From NCBI GenBank assembly GCA_963787285.1, contig CAWBCM010000006.1, forward strand, positions 124,001 through 188,000: DNA of 64,000 bases, given 5' to 3'. The notes under the pieces are model-generated. The model made no database searches. It saw only the letters and a program-made list of their open reading frames with translations, and was not told the DNA's origin. Position numbers and translations under genes: made by a program. The DNA is from JAHEJN01 sp963787285. GTDB lineage: Bacteria > Actinomycetota > Acidimicrobiia > Acidimicrobiales > JAHEJN01. Of the stretch, positions 17,643 through 26,801 are shown piece after piece. Position 1 is the stretch's first letter. Each line of letters begins with the position of its first letter.

Positions 17643-19075
17643 CCCGCGAGGCCGTGGTCGAGCCGGCCCTGCCCGAGGGGTGGGAGCTGGTCGTCGGCTG
17701 CGAGGTGCACTGTGAGCTCGCCACCGCCACCAAGCTGTTCTGCGGTTGTCGCAACGGGTTCGGCGACGAGCCGAACCGCAACATCTGCCCCGTGTGCCTG
17801 GGCCTGCCCGGTTCACTGCCGGTTCTGAACGAGGCCGCGGTGACCTTCGCCATGCAACTCGGCCGAGCCCTCGGCTGCACCGTCCGGGGCTCGGTGTTCG
17901 CCCGCAAGAACTACTTCTACCCCGACATGCCCAAGGACTACCAGGTCACCCAGTACGACCAGCCCACCAACGTCGATGGCTTCCTCGAGCTGCCCACCGG
18001 TGCCCGGGTCACCATCGAGCGGGCCCACATGGAGGAGGACACCGGGAAGTCCACCCACGTGGGCGGCAGCGGCCGCATACACGACGCGTCGTACTCGCTG
18101 GTCGACTACAACCGCGCCGGTGTGCCGCTGGTCGAGATCGTGTCGGCACCCGACATCCACACCATCGACGACGCCAAGGCCTACGTGGCCGAGCTCCGGG
18201 CCATCCTTCTCACCATCGGTGTGAGCGACGCCAAGATGGAGGAGGGTTCGATGCGCGTCGATGCCAACGTGTCGGTTCGCCCGTTCGGATCCGACGAGTT
18301 GCGCACCCGTTGCGAGGTGAAGAACATCAACTCGATCCGGTCACTCGGACGGGCGATCGAGTACGAGGCGCTACGCCACATCGACCTCTACAACTCGGGT
18401 CAGGCGCCGCGCCAGGAGACCCGGCACTGGGACGAGGCCAACGGGCGTTCCACCTCCGGTCGCTCGAAGGAGGACAGCGACGATTACCGCTACTTCGAGG
18501 AACCCGACCTGTTGCCGCTGGTCGCCGACGAAGTCGAGATCGCCGCCATCGACGCGGCCATGCCGCCCCTGCCGGCGTTCCGGCGACGCCTGCTCACCGA
18601 TGTCGGTGTCGACGCCGGCAGCGCCGTGATCCTCGTCGATCGCGGCTACGACGTTTTTGCGGCCGACACCATCGGGGTCGGCGGCGATCCGACGCTCATC
18701 GCCCGCCACCTGGTGCACAACCTGCCCGACGGCCCGGGCCTGGTCGACCCGGCCGCGTTGGCCGCTCTGGTGGAGATGGAGTCCAGTGGCGGCCTCTCCT
18801 CGACACAGGCCAAGACCGTCCTTGCTGACCTGGCCGTATCGGGTGGCGATCCGGCGGCCGCCGCCGCTGCCCGTGGGTTCGAGGCGATGGACACGGGCGA
18901 GCTCCAAGGCATTCTCGACGACCTCATTGCCGCTCACCCCGACGAGTGGGCTCGATTCGTCGACGGCGATCGCAAGGTGCAGGGGTTCTTCGTGGGACAG
19001 ATCATGGCCGCCACCAAGGGCCAAGCCGACGGCAAGGTCGTCAACCAGATGATGCAGGCCCGGCTGGCCGGCTAG
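17639..19075 (+). CDS. gatB: Asp-tRNA(Asn)/Glu-tRNA(Gln) amidotransferase subunit B
   Basis: GatB phosphorylates the misacylated Glu- or Asp-tRNA and amidates it with ammonia from GatA. The 478-residue protein has the cradle-domain motifs VVGCEVHCELATATKLFCGC and NICPVCLGLPGSLPVLN (zinc-binding Cys residues), KNYFYPDMPKDYQVTQYDQP, and EEDTGKSTHV. The C-terminal YqeY-like tRNA-binding tail ends FFVGQIMAATKGQADGKVVN. Its TAG overlaps the TAG of the convergent thioesterase gene within a CTAG palindrome (19072-19075). Confidence 0.95.
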   Translation: MTREAVVEPALPEGWELVVGCEVHCELATATKLFCGCRNGFGDEPNRNICPVCLGLPGSLPVLNEAAVTFAMQLGRALGCTVRGSVFARKNYFYPDMPKDYQVTQYDQPTNVDGFLELPTGARVTIERAHMEEDTGKSTHVGGSGRIHDASYSLVDYNRAGVPLVEIVSAPDIHTIDDAKAYVAELRAILLTIGVSDAKMEEGSMRVDANVSVRPFGSDELRTRCEVKNINSIRSLGRAIEYEALRHIDLYNSGQAPRQETRHWDEANGRSTSGRSKEDSDDYRYFEEPDLLPLVADEVEIAAIDAAMPPLPAFRRRLLTDVGVDAGSAVILVDRGYDVFAADTIGVGGDPTLIARHLVHNLPDGPGLVDPAALAALVEMESSGGLSSTQAKTVLADLAVSGGDPAAAAAARGFEAMDTGELQGILDDLIAAHPDEWARFVDGDRKVQGFFVGQIMAATKGQADGKVVNQMMQARLAG

Positions 19076-19476
19076 CGGAGCACCAGGGGAGCGAGGCGCT
19101 CGAACACCCAGGCGGGCGGTCGCACGGGTTTGCCGCGGTCGTCGATGATGGCCGAGCGGACGGTGGCGGTCGCCAGCACGTCGTCGCCGCGCAGCATGCG
19201 CTGGCCCCAGACGGTGCTGGCCCGTCTCACCTCGCTCACCTCGGTGGTGATGGTGACCACGTCGTTGGCCATTGCCGGGCGTTTGTAGTCGAGGACCACC
19301 TGCGTGACGACGAACTGGATCCCGTCGGCTGCGAGCGCCACCAGATCGAGATCGACCTCACGGAGGGCGATCACGCGTGCCGTCTCGAAGTAGGTGGCGT
19401 AGACCGCGTGGTTCAGATGGCCGTAGGGATCGAGCTCGGAGAACCTGACCTCGATGTCCATCGTGTGGGGCGCCAC
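19072..19476 (-). CDS. Hotdog-fold acyl-CoA thioesterase (4HBT type)
   Basis: The 134-residue protein has the YbgC/4HBT pattern: VRFSELDPYGHLNHAVYATY, with the catalytic Asp, then FETARV, and a later RPAMANDVVTITTEV strand. It probably hydrolyses acyl-CoA esters in the cytoplasm. The GTG at 19476 (VAPHTMDIEV) lies six nt after TACCGT (19483-19488), so the much longer upstream open frame, which is Pro/Arg-rich shadow, was rejected. Confidence 0.85.
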   Translation of the reverse strand: MAPHTMDIEVRFSELDPYGHLNHAVYATYFETARVIALREVDLDLVALAADGIQFVVTQVVLDYKRPAMANDVVTITTEVSEVRRASTVWGQRMLRGDDVLATATVRSAIIDDRGKPVRPPAWVFERLAPLVLR

Positions 19477-19493
19477 CGGGGAACGGTACCCGA

Positions 19494-20834
19494 TCAGCGC
19501 GTGTCGCCGACCACGAGCCAGGCGTCGGAGCGGTACCGCAGGAAGAGGGGAACCGCCCGGACGACCATGAAGACCGTCAGCGCGCTCCACAGCCAGCCGA
19601 TCCCGAGATCGAGCAGGCTCACCGAGACCGCGAGGGGCACGAACACTGCGGCTGCGCCGGCCATCGCCATGGCGAGGAAGCGGAGGTCGCCGGCACCGAT
19701 GAGCAGTCCGTCGAGGGTGAAGACCAGGCCATTCACGGGCTGTTGTAGGGCCAGGAACACGAACAGGAACGACGCAAGGGAGGTCACGGCCGGATCGTCG
19801 GAGAACAGCTCGGGTGCCCACGGGCGGGCGGCCAGCGCCAACCCGGCCGTGAGCAACCCGAACATCACGCCGATCTCGATCATGCGGTCGGCGCTGCGAC
19901 GGGCGGCGGCGCCGTCGCCCGACCCGAGGCGGTTGGCCACGATCGCCTGGCCGGCGATGGCGATGGAATCGAGGCCCAACGCGAACAGCGCCCAGACCTC
20001 GAAGACGATCTGGTGCGCTCCGAGCGCGTCGGTACCGATGCGCGCGGCGACCGCAGCCGCGACCACGATCGAACCGCGAAGCGCCGACGTGCGGATCAGG
20101 AGCTCACCGCCGGCCACCGCGAGTGTGCGCAGCATCGCCGCATCGGGCCTCAGGTCGATGTCGTGGATTCGCACGGAGCGGCCGATCCACACGAGATAGG
20201 CCACCGCACCCAGCCACTGCATGATCACCGTCGACAGCGCCGATGCGCCGATGCCGAGATCGAAGCCGTAGATGAGCACGAGCTCCAACACCAGGTTCCC
20301 GGCGGCGGTGGCGAGTGCGACCACCAACGGGCGCGTGGTGTCCTGCTGGCCCCGCAGGTAGCCGACACCGGCGAGGGTCAACAACATGGCCGGCAATCCC
20401 AGTGCGGAGATGCGCAGATACGTGAGGCCGAAACGAAGGACGTCGCCTTCTCCCCCCAGGAGCATGAGCAATGGACGGGCCGACGCGATGATGGCGGCGG
20501 CCAGCACAACCCCGAGACCGATGGCCAGCCACAGACTCTGCACGGCCTGCTGGGCCGCCTCGCGCTCGCGGCCGGCGCCGAGGAGGCGGCCGACGGCTGC
20601 GGTGGTGCCGTAGGCGAGGAAGATGAACACGGCCACGACGATGAGTAGCACCTGGCTGGCCAGCGCCAGGCCACCCAGTTGTGGGGTCCCGAGGTGACCC
20701 ACCACCGCCGTGTCGGCCAGGATGTAGAGCGGCTCGGCCACCAGCGCGCCGAGGGCCGGCAGTGCGAGACGAAAGATCTCGCGGTCGTCCGGGGCGCGGC
20801 GAAGTGGTCGCACCAAGCGGGCGAGGTCAGCCAA
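19494..20834 (-). CDS. MATE-family efflux transporter (DinF type)
   Basis: The 446-residue protein has twelve hydrophobic helices in two halves and the MATE signatures LALPALGALVAEPLYILADT and VVGHLGTPQLGGLALAS near the N-terminus. A second repeat begins about residue 230 with LLIRTSALRGSIVVAAAVAA. Such transporters export cationic drugs or metabolites using Na+ or H+ gradients. The reading starts at TTG 20834, overlapping the stop of the upstream hydrolase by 8 bp. A GTG at 20813 (VRPLRRAPDD) is an alternative. It probably forms an operon with that hydrolase. Confidence 0.88.
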   Translation of the reverse strand: MADLARLVRPLRRAPDDREIFRLALPALGALVAEPLYILADTAVVGHLGTPQLGGLALASQVLLIVVAVFIFLAYGTTAAVGRLLGAGREREAAQQAVQSLWLAIGLGVVLAAAIIASARPLLMLLGGEGDVLRFGLTYLRISALGLPAMLLTLAGVGYLRGQQDTTRPLVVALATAAGNLVLELVLIYGFDLGIGASALSTVIMQWLGAVAYLVWIGRSVRIHDIDLRPDAAMLRTLAVAGGELLIRTSALRGSIVVAAAVAARIGTDALGAHQIVFEVWALFALGLDSIAIAGQAIVANRLGSGDGAAARRSADRMIEIGVMFGLLTAGLALAARPWAPELFSDDPAVTSLASFLFVFLALQQPVNGLVFTLDGLLIGAGDLRFLAMAMAGAAAVFVPLAVSVSLLDLGIGWLWSALTVFMVVRAVPLFLRYRSDAWLVVGDTR

Positions 20835-21783
20835 CGCGGACCAGGGCAGCGATCTCGTCGGCGACCATGTCGGGCGTCTCCCACAAGAGCATGTGGCCGG
20901 CGCCCGGTGCGGTCACCATGCGGGCGCCGGGGATCGCCTCGGCGATGGCTGTGTTCTTCGAGTAGCGCGTGACGAGATCGGCGGTGCCGCAGATGACCGT
21001 GGTGGGAACGTCGATCGACCCCAAGCGAGCGGTGATGTCGTAGCCGAGCAGGGCTCTCGCCGCCTCGACGCGGGTCTCGTCGGGGCATCGGAGCGCGGTG
21101 TCGACCGCATGGCCCATCAGCTTCCAGTTCGGTTTGCGACCGAACACGAAACGGGCAGCACGGCGGCGGGCGTTGTCGATGACCGGGTGATCGCCGCCCA
21201 GGGCGGTCGACGGGCGACCAGCGATGACGGCGATCCCGACCCGTCCGTCGACGGTGGTGGTGTCGGCGACGGTTGCGACCAGGCACAGACCCACCACGCG
21301 GTCGGCGAGGTCGTCGGGATGATCGACGGCGTACGACATGGCGGCGATGCCGCCCATGGAATGGCCGACGAGCACCACGTCGTGGAGGTCGAGGGCGGCG
21401 AGCACCTGCTTGACGTCGCGCCCGAGTCGGGCCGCGCCGAAGCCGTCGGAGCCGACGGTGGAGGATCCGTGGCCGCGTTGGTTCACCCCGATTATGCGAT
21501 GACCGCCCTCGACCAGGCGCCGGGCGACCGGTCCCCAGTCGTCGGCGTTCGAGGTGATTCCGTGGACGACGACGACGGTGGGTCCCTCGCCTGCGCGCAT
21601 CACGTTGATCTCGGCGCCGTCATCGGTGGGGACCACGATCGAGTCGCCGGGCGGGAATCGCGGCAGCTCCCCCTCGAGCGGATCCGGATTCCTGCGCCAG
21701 CGCCGGGCTGCGGCGATGTCGGCTGCGCCGAGCAGGCCCACACCGATGCCGGCCACCGCGAGGGCCCGCTTCGAGACGCTCAT
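20827..21783 (-). CDS. Membrane-anchored alpha/beta hydrolase
   Basis: The 318-residue protein has an N-terminal hydrophobic segment (LAVAGIGVGLLGAADIAAAR) that may act as a signal anchor. The hydrolase fold follows: VVVVHGITSNADDWG, the elbow VGHSMGGIAAMSY with the nucleophile Ser, and APGAGHMLLWETPD with the catalytic His. ATG 21783 is preceded by a weak CAGGG ribosome-binding site. The much longer open frame upstream runs through ilvD on the other strand and is not real. It overlaps the MATE gene start. Confidence 0.85.
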   Translation of the reverse strand: MSVSKRALAVAGIGVGLLGAADIAAARRWRRNPDPLEGELPRFPPGDSIVVPTDDGAEINVMRAGEGPTVVVVHGITSNADDWGPVARRLVEGGHRIIGVNQRGHGSSTVGSDGFGAARLGRDVKQVLAALDLHDVVLVGHSMGGIAAMSYAVDHPDDLADRVVGLCLVATVADTTTVDGRVGIAVIAGRPSTALGGDHPVIDNARRRAARFVFGRKPNWKLMGHAVDTALRCPDETRVEAARALLGYDITARLGSIDVPTTVICGTADLVTRYSKNTAIAEAIPGARMVTAPGAGHMLLWETPDMVADEIAALVRVG

Positions 21784-21861
21784 TTCGTACCCTGACTGCT
21801 GGGCGTCGCGGGCATGGCCCGTCGCCTTCCGATGCTCACCGACGCAGCCTAGGCTCTGGTC

Positions 21862-23712
21862 ATGCCCGAGTACCGCTCCCGAACCACCACCCACGGTCGC
21901 AACATGGCCGGTGCCCGTGCGCTCTGGCGTGCCACCGGTATGGGTGACGACGACTTCGACAAGCCGATCATCGCGGTGGCCAACTCCTTCACCCAGTTCG
22001 TGCCCGGTCACGTCCACCTGAAGGACATGGGCCAGTTGGTGGCCAGGGAGATCGAGGCGGCCGGGGGCGTGGCCAAGGAATTCAACACCATCGCCGTCGA
22101 CGACGGCATCGCCATGGGCCACGGCGGCATGCTCTACTCCCTGCCCAGCCGCGACCTCATCGCCGATTCGGTCGAGTACATGGCCAATGCCCACTGCGCC
22201 GATGCCCTGGTCTGCATCTCCAACTGCGACAAGATCACCCCGGGCATGCTCATGGCCGCCATGCGGCTGAACATCCCGGCGGTGTTCGTGTCGGGCGGCC
22301 CCATGGAGGCGGGCAAGACCCGCCTGGCCGGCCAAGAGGTGAAGGTCGATCTCATCTCGGCGATGATGTCGGCCGGCGACGCGGCCGTGAGCGACGAGGA
22401 CGTCGCCGAGATCGAACGCTCGGCCTGCCCCACCTGCGGATCGTGTTCGGGCATGTTCACCGCCAACTCGATGAACTGCCTCACCGAGGCCCTCGGCTTG
22501 TCGCTGCCCGGCAACGGCACCGTCGTGGCCACCCACACCGACCGGGAGCGGTTGTTCCTCCAGGCCGGGCGCACCGTGGTCGACCTGGCCAAGCGCTACT
22601 ACGAGAAGGACGATCCGTCGGTTCTCCCTCGGAGCATCTGCACCAAGACCGCCTTCACCAACGCCATGGCCCTCGACATCGCGATGGGCGGTTCCACCAA
22701 CACCGTGTTGCACATCCTGGCCGCGGCCAGCGAAGGCGAGATCGACTTCACGATGGCCGACATCGACGCCCTCAGCCGTCGGGTACCCAACATCTGCAAG
22801 GTCGCACCCAGCATCGAGAAGTACCACGTCGAAGACGTGCACCGGGCCGGCGGCATCATGGGAATCCTCGGCGAGCTCGACCGCGGCGGACTCATCGACA
22901 CCTCGTTGCCCACCGTGCACAGCGAGACGCTCGCCGCGGCCCTCTCCGAGTGGGACATCATGGCCCCCACGGCCACCTCGGCCGCCAAGGAGTTCTTCCT
23001 CGCGGGTCCGGCCGGGATCCGCACCGACAGGGCATTCAGCCAGAGCACCCGGTGGCCCTCGCTCGACACCGATCGCAGCTCGGGCTGCATCCGTGACATC
23101 GAGCACGCCTACTCGACCGACGGCGGTCTGGCGATCCTGTACGGCAACCTCGCCGCAGACGGCTGCATCGTCAAGACCGCGGGCGTCGACGAGTCGATCC
23201 TGCGGTTCACCGGTCCGGCGCGGGTGTTCGAGAGCCAGGAGGCCGCCGTCGAAGGGATCCTGGGCGACCAGGTGCAGGCGGGCGACGTGGTGATCGTTCG
23301 CTACGAGGGGCCCAAGGGCGGCCCGGGTATGCAGGAGATGCTCTACCCGACGACCTACATCAAGTCACGGGGCCTGGGCAAGGATTGCGCCCTGCTCACC
23401 GACGGTCGTTTCTCGGGGGGAACGTCGGGTCTCTCCATCGGGCACGTGTCGCCCGAGGCGGCCGAGGGAGGGCTCATCGCGCTGGTCAACGACGGCGACG
23501 AGATCGCCATCGACATCCCGAACCGGTCGATCGAGCTGGTGGTCGACGATGCCGAGCTCGATCGACGTCGTGACCACCAGGCGGCGCGGGCCGACCAGGC
23601 CTTCACCCCGGTGGCGCGGGAGCGGGTGGTCTCCCAGGCGCTGATGGCCTATGCGGCGCTCACCACCTCCGCGGCTCGCGGCGCGGTGCGCGATCTCCGC
23701 CAGCTGTCCTGA
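21862..23712 (+). CDS. ilvD: Dihydroxy-acid dehydratase
   Basis: IlvD converts dihydroxyisovalerate and dihydroxymethylvalerate to the 2-keto acids in valine and isoleucine synthesis, using an Fe-S cluster and Mg2+. The 616-residue protein has the long-form motifs. The cluster ligands are in CISNCDKITPGML and CPTCGSCSGMFTANSMNCL, with the Mg-binding DDGIAMGHGGMLYS upstream and GRFSGGTSGLSIGHVSPEA near the end. ATG 21862 lies six nt after TAGGCT (21850-21855). It is separated from ilvBNC by two minus-strand genes. Confidence 0.96.
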   Translation: MPEYRSRTTTHGRNMAGARALWRATGMGDDDFDKPIIAVANSFTQFVPGHVHLKDMGQLVAREIEAAGGVAKEFNTIAVDDGIAMGHGGMLYSLPSRDLIADSVEYMANAHCADALVCISNCDKITPGMLMAAMRLNIPAVFVSGGPMEAGKTRLAGQEVKVDLISAMMSAGDAAVSDEDVAEIERSACPTCGSCSGMFTANSMNCLTEALGLSLPGNGTVVATHTDRERLFLQAGRTVVDLAKRYYEKDDPSVLPRSICTKTAFTNAMALDIAMGGSTNTVLHILAAASEGEIDFTMADIDALSRRVPNICKVAPSIEKYHVEDVHRAGGIMGILGELDRGGLIDTSLPTVHSETLAAALSEWDIMAPTATSAAKEFFLAGPAGIRTDRAFSQSTRWPSLDTDRSSGCIRDIEHAYSTDGGLAILYGNLAADGCIVKTAGVDESILRFTGPARVFESQEAAVEGILGDQVQAGDVVIVRYEGPKGGPGMQEMLYPTTYIKSRGLGKDCALLTDGRFSGGTSGLSIGHVSPEAAEGGLIALVNDGDEIAIDIPNRSIELVVDDAELDRRRDHQAARADQAFTPVARERVVSQALMAYAALTTSAARGAVRDLRQLS

Positions 23713-23728
23713 GACCCGATCGCCGACG

Positions 23729-24298
23729 CTAGGGTCCGGGCACGACCCAGATCGTCGACCAGCCGCCTGGCGTAAAGGCGTTCCAGGCTCCGACGTAGAT
23801 GGAGAAATCGCCCGACTCGGTGCCGAACATGGCCGTGATGTCGACCGGCGCTACCGGACTGGGGACGACGTTGCTGACCGGACCACGTATGGTGGCGCAG
23901 TCGGGCTGCCAGTACTGGACCACCCACCGGACCAGGTTGGCGCCGCCCGACGGGGGAGTCACCTCGACGATCCCGAGCTCGTCGAAGACCGGAGGCATGG
24001 TGCCCGCCGAGTCGGACGACAGGAGCACGGTGGCGCCGGGTTCCCAGCAGATCGTGGCCGTGCCGGAAGCCAGCTCGGTGCACGCGGTGAACGGCCCGGT
24101 GTCGCTTCCGCCCGTGGGCAGGACGACGGTCGGAAGGAACAGTCCGGCGCACGAGCCGGCGGCGGCGGCGGCGGGTGAGCTGGCGATGACCGGAGCAATC
24201 CAGGCGGCCGTGCCGGCGATCGCCGACTTCTTCAGCAGCGAACGGCGATCGATTCCCGCACGCGCCCGTTCGGTTGCTCCTACTCCGGGGTCGGTCAC
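23729..24298 (-). CDS. Tat-exported protein of unknown function
   Basis: The 189-residue protein starts with a twin-arginine signal: IDRRSLLKKSAIAGTAAWIA, then PVIASSPAAAAAGSC with a likely AxA cleavage site. The mature part has four Cys residues (SCAGLF, ACTEL, TICWEP, PDCATI), which may pair after export, and is rich in Ser, Thr and Val, suggesting beta structure. GTG 24298 is seven nt after TAGAGT (24306-24311). I recognise no domain family. Confidence 0.75.
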   Translation of the reverse strand: MTDPGVGATERARAGIDRRSLLKKSAIAGTAAWIAPVIASSPAAAAAGSCAGLFLPTVVLPTGGSDTGPFTACTELASGTATICWEPGATVLLSSDSAGTMPPVFDELGIVEVTPPSGGANLVRWVVQYWQPDCATIRGPVSNVVPSPVAPVDITAMFGTESGDFSIYVGAWNAFTPGGWSTIWVVPGP

Positions 24299-24352
24299 GC
24301 CCGGTACTCTAGCGCGCAGTCCGGGCCCGCCGCATCGCGCACGGCCGCAAGC

Positions 24353-24841
24353 TCACGCCCGCCAATCCTCGTAGCCCTCTCGTACTGCGGACGAGCTCAC
24401 CTGCCCGATCCAGGGAGGCAGATCGAGCGTGATCTCGTCAGGTGCGGTGAAGCCGGAGCGGGCGGCGACGGCGAGGCGGGGGAGTCTGGCGACGGCGGTA
24501 TCCCGTGCCTCGGCGGATCCGCCGTAGAACGTCGGGTCGTTCACCTGCTCCCACTTGTCGGCGCCCATGATCACCACGTCGTAGCCTTCGGCAATGTCGA
24601 CGATCAGGCCGGCGTCGACGATGACAACCTCGGCCCATGGACGATCGATCGTGGCCTGTCGGATCCACCGGGCCCGTTCGTGCACGGCGGGGCCCTCGAC
24701 GTGTTCCTTGGCCAGGGCCACTCGCGACAGCGTGAAGACCACGATGTCGAGATCGTGCTGGAGGCGGGCTGCCTCGGCGATCGCGAGATGGGCGACCGTG
24801 GGAGGATTGAACGATCCCGGGTACACGCCACGGCGGGCCAT
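24353..24841 (-). CDS. NadD/CoaD-like nucleotidyltransferase
   Basis: The 162-residue protein starts MARRGVYPGSFNPPTVAHLA, the GxFxPxxxxH nucleotide-binding motif of the cytidylyltransferase-like superfamily. It carries the second conserved motif as GQVSSSAVREG (the ISSTxxR equivalent). The fold and the KWEQVNDPTFYG segment fit nicotinate-nucleotide adenylyltransferases, but the protein is shorter than typical NadD, so the substrate is uncertain. I start at ATG 24841, next to the motif, rather than at the longer upstream option that overlaps the ilv promoter. Confidence 0.7.
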   Translation of the reverse strand: MARRGVYPGSFNPPTVAHLAIAEAARLQHDLDIVVFTLSRVALAKEHVEGPAVHERARWIRQATIDRPWAEVVIVDAGLIVDIAEGYDVVIMGADKWEQVNDPTFYGGSAEARDTAVARLPRLAVAARSGFTAPDEITLDLPPWIGQVSSSAVREGYEDWRA

Positions 24842-24870
24842 GGCGTCATGGTGCCATGATGTTCGCCGAG

Positions 24871-24899
24871 TTGTGGGCAACCACGAGCCCGGGCATACT
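24871..24899 (+). promoter_or_regulatory. Promoter of the ilvB leader
   Basis: TTGTGG (24871-24876) and CATACT (24894-24899) are separated by exactly 17 bp, and the -10 ends six nt before the GTG of the leader peptide. This is the same CATACT-N6-start arrangement seen at murA and at the HAD gene. Confidence 0.65.
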
Positions 24900-24905
24900 T
24901 CCGGC

Positions 24906-24944
24906 GTGGCACACGCTTCCACCCTCGTAGTAGTACTTCGCTAG
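24906..24944 (+). CDS. ilvB leader peptide (12 aa, branched-chain residues)
   Basis: GTG 24906 opens a 12-codon frame reading VAHASTLVVVLR before TAG at 24942. Five of the last six codons are Leu or Val (CTC GTA GTA GTA CTT), exactly the amino acids made by the downstream ilvBNC enzymes. Stalling here when Leu/Val-tRNA is scarce would favour read-through of the terminator at 24971. The frame is directly behind a promoter and therefore probably leaderless. It is too short for routine gene calling. Confidence 0.75.
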   Translation: MAHASTLVVVLR

Positions 24945-24970
24945 CGCACGGCTTCATCTCGTGCGCCCCT

Positions 24971-25003
24971 CGACCTCCCCAGTGGGAGGTCGCTTTCGTT
25001 TTT
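24971..25003 (+). terminator. Attenuator: intrinsic terminator before ilvB
   Basis: CGACCTCCC (24971-24979) pairs perfectly with GGGAGGTCG (24984-24992) around a CAGT loop and is followed by CTTTCGTTTTT. A second hairpin, GCGCACG/CGTGCGC (24944-24950 with 24960-24966), starts at the leader stop codon. Together with the leader peptide this matches ribosome-mediated attenuation. I could not find a clear antiterminator pairing by eye. Confidence 0.75.
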
Positions 25004-25037
25004 CCCCTCCCATGACCCCCGACCCCGAGGCAGCCCC

Positions 25038-26801
25038 ATGAGCACGACCGGCACGGACGGCAGCGCCACCTATGGCGGCGAGGCGTTGATGAACGCCCTC
25101 GAACGCGAGGGTGTCGACGTGGTGTTCGGACTCCCCGGCGGCGCCATACTGCCCGTGTACGACCCCCTGATCGACTCGTCGATCCGTCACATCCTGGTCC
25201 GTCACGAGCAGGGTGCGGGCCACATGGCCGAGGGGTACGCCCATGCCACCGGCAAGCCGGGCGTGGTCATGGTCACCAGCGGTCCTGCGGCCACCAACAT
25301 CGTCACTCCGCTGTGCGACGCCTACCTCGACTCGGTGCCCATGGTGGCCATCACCGGCCAGGTGCCCTACGCCGCCATCGGAACCGATGCCTTCCAGGAA
25401 TGCGACACCACCGGCATCACCATGTCGGTGACCAAGCACAACTTTCTCGTCACCCAGGCCGCCGACATCCCCCAGGTGATCCACGACGCCTTCCATCTCG
25501 CCACCACGGGGCGGCCCGGCCCGGTTCTGGTCGACATTCCCAAGGACATCGTCGACCCTGGCAACCCCCGCTCGGCCCTCGTCGACTACGTGCCCACCGG
25601 ACACGACCTGCCCGGCTACAAGGTGCTCCCCGATCCCGATCCCGACCGCATCCGCGAGGCGGTCCAGATGATCCTCGCCGCCGAGCGACCGGTCATCTAC
25701 GCCGGCGGTGGGATCCTCAAGGCGCGCGGCGCCGACGCGCTGCGGGCACTGGCCGAGCTCACCGACATCCACGTCGTGACCACGCTCATGTGCCGCGGCG
25801 GGTTCCCCGACGATCACCCCCTTGCACTGGGGATGCCGGGCATGCACGGCACGTACTCGGCGGTCACCGCCATGCAAGAGGCCGACCTGCTCATCGCCAT
25901 CGGTGCTCGGTTCGACGATCGAGTCACCGGCAAGCTCGACGGGTTCGCGCCGCACGCTGCGGTGATCCACATCGACATCGATGCGGCCGAGCTCAACAAG
26001 GTGCGCCACGCGAACGTGGCCATCCAGGCCGATGCCCGACTCGCCACCGAGGCGTTGATCGAGGGGCTCACCCTGGCGGGCGCGCCCGAGTCCCAGGCCG
26101 ACCGATCGGCCTGGAAGAGCAGGGTGTCGGGCTGGCTCGAGAAGTTCCCGCTCACCTACGACGCCCACGTCGCCGGCGACGCCCTGAAGCCCCAGCACGT
26201 GCTGGAAACCCTCCGTGACAACGCGCCCGAGGACACGATCGTCTGTTCCGGTGTGGGCCAGCACCAGATGTGGGCCAGTCAGTTCTGGAGGTTCAACCAT
26301 CCCTACACCTGGATCAACTCCGGCGGGCTGGGCACGATGGGCTTCTCCATCCCTGCCGCCATCGGTGCCAAGGTCGGCCAGCCCGACCGCATGGTGTGGG
26401 CGATCGACGGCGACGGCTGCTTCCAGATGACAGCCCAGGAGCTCGTGACGGCCACGGTCGAGAACATCCCGATCAAGGTGGCCATCCTCAACAACAGCTA
26501 TCTGGGCATGGTGCGCCAGTGGCAGGAGATGTTCTACGACGAGCGGTACAGCGAGGTGTTCCTGTCCAAGAATGTGCCCGACTACAAGATGTGGGCCGAG
26601 GCCATGGGGTGCTTCGCCCTCCGGGTCGACGACCCCGACGAGGTCGAGGCCGCAGTCCAGCAGGCCAACGAGATCAACGACCGTCCGGTGGTGATCGACT
26701 TCCGTACCGATGCGGCCGAGAAGGTGTTCCCGATGGTGCCATCGGGTGCGAGCAACAGCGAGGTGATGGTGCACCCCTCACAGGCGGCCGGTCTGGCATG
26801 A
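25038..26801 (+). CDS. ilvB: Acetolactate synthase large subunit
   Basis: This TPP enzyme condenses pyruvate with pyruvate or 2-ketobutyrate, the first common step of valine, leucine and isoleucine synthesis. The 587-residue protein begins its fold at TYGGEALMNALEREGVDVVF. The catalytic Glu is in LVRHEQGAGHMAEGYA, and the TPP/Mg site is GDGCFQMTAQELVTA...NNSYLGMVRQW. FAD-domain segments such as GMPGMHGTYSAVTAM and GARFDDRVTGKL are present. It follows the leader-terminator at 24906-25003 and overlaps ilvN by ATGA. Confidence 0.96.
   Translation: MSTTGTDGSATYGGEALMNALEREGVDVVFGLPGGAILPVYDPLIDSSIRHILVRHEQGAGHMAEGYAHATGKPGVVMVTSGPAATNIVTPLCDAYLDSVPMVAITGQVPYAAIGTDAFQECDTTGITMSVTKHNFLVTQAADIPQVIHDAFHLATTGRPGPVLVDIPKDIVDPGNPRSALVDYVPTGHDLPGYKVLPDPDPDRIREAVQMILAAERPVIYAGGGILKARGADALRALAELTDIHVVTTLMCRGGFPDDHPLALGMPGMHGTYSAVTAMQEADLLIAIGARFDDRVTGKLDGFAPHAAVIHIDIDAAELNKVRHANVAIQADARLATEALIEGLTLAGAPESQADRSAWKSRVSGWLEKFPLTYDAHVAGDALKPQHVLETLRDNAPEDTIVCSGVGQHQMWASQFWRFNHPYTWINSGGLGTMGFSIPAAIGAKVGQPDRMVWAIDGDGCFQMTAQELVTATVENIPIKVAILNNSYLGMVRQWQEMFYDERYSEVFLSKNVPDYKMWAEAMGCFALRVDDPDEVEAAVQQANEINDRPVVIDFRTDAAEKVFPMVPSGASNSEVMVHPSQAAGLA

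Noticed and set aside
24954..26774. 606-codon minus-strand frame across ilvB
   Set aside because: It is the antisense shadow of a certain ilvB gene, with HDG-rich composition.
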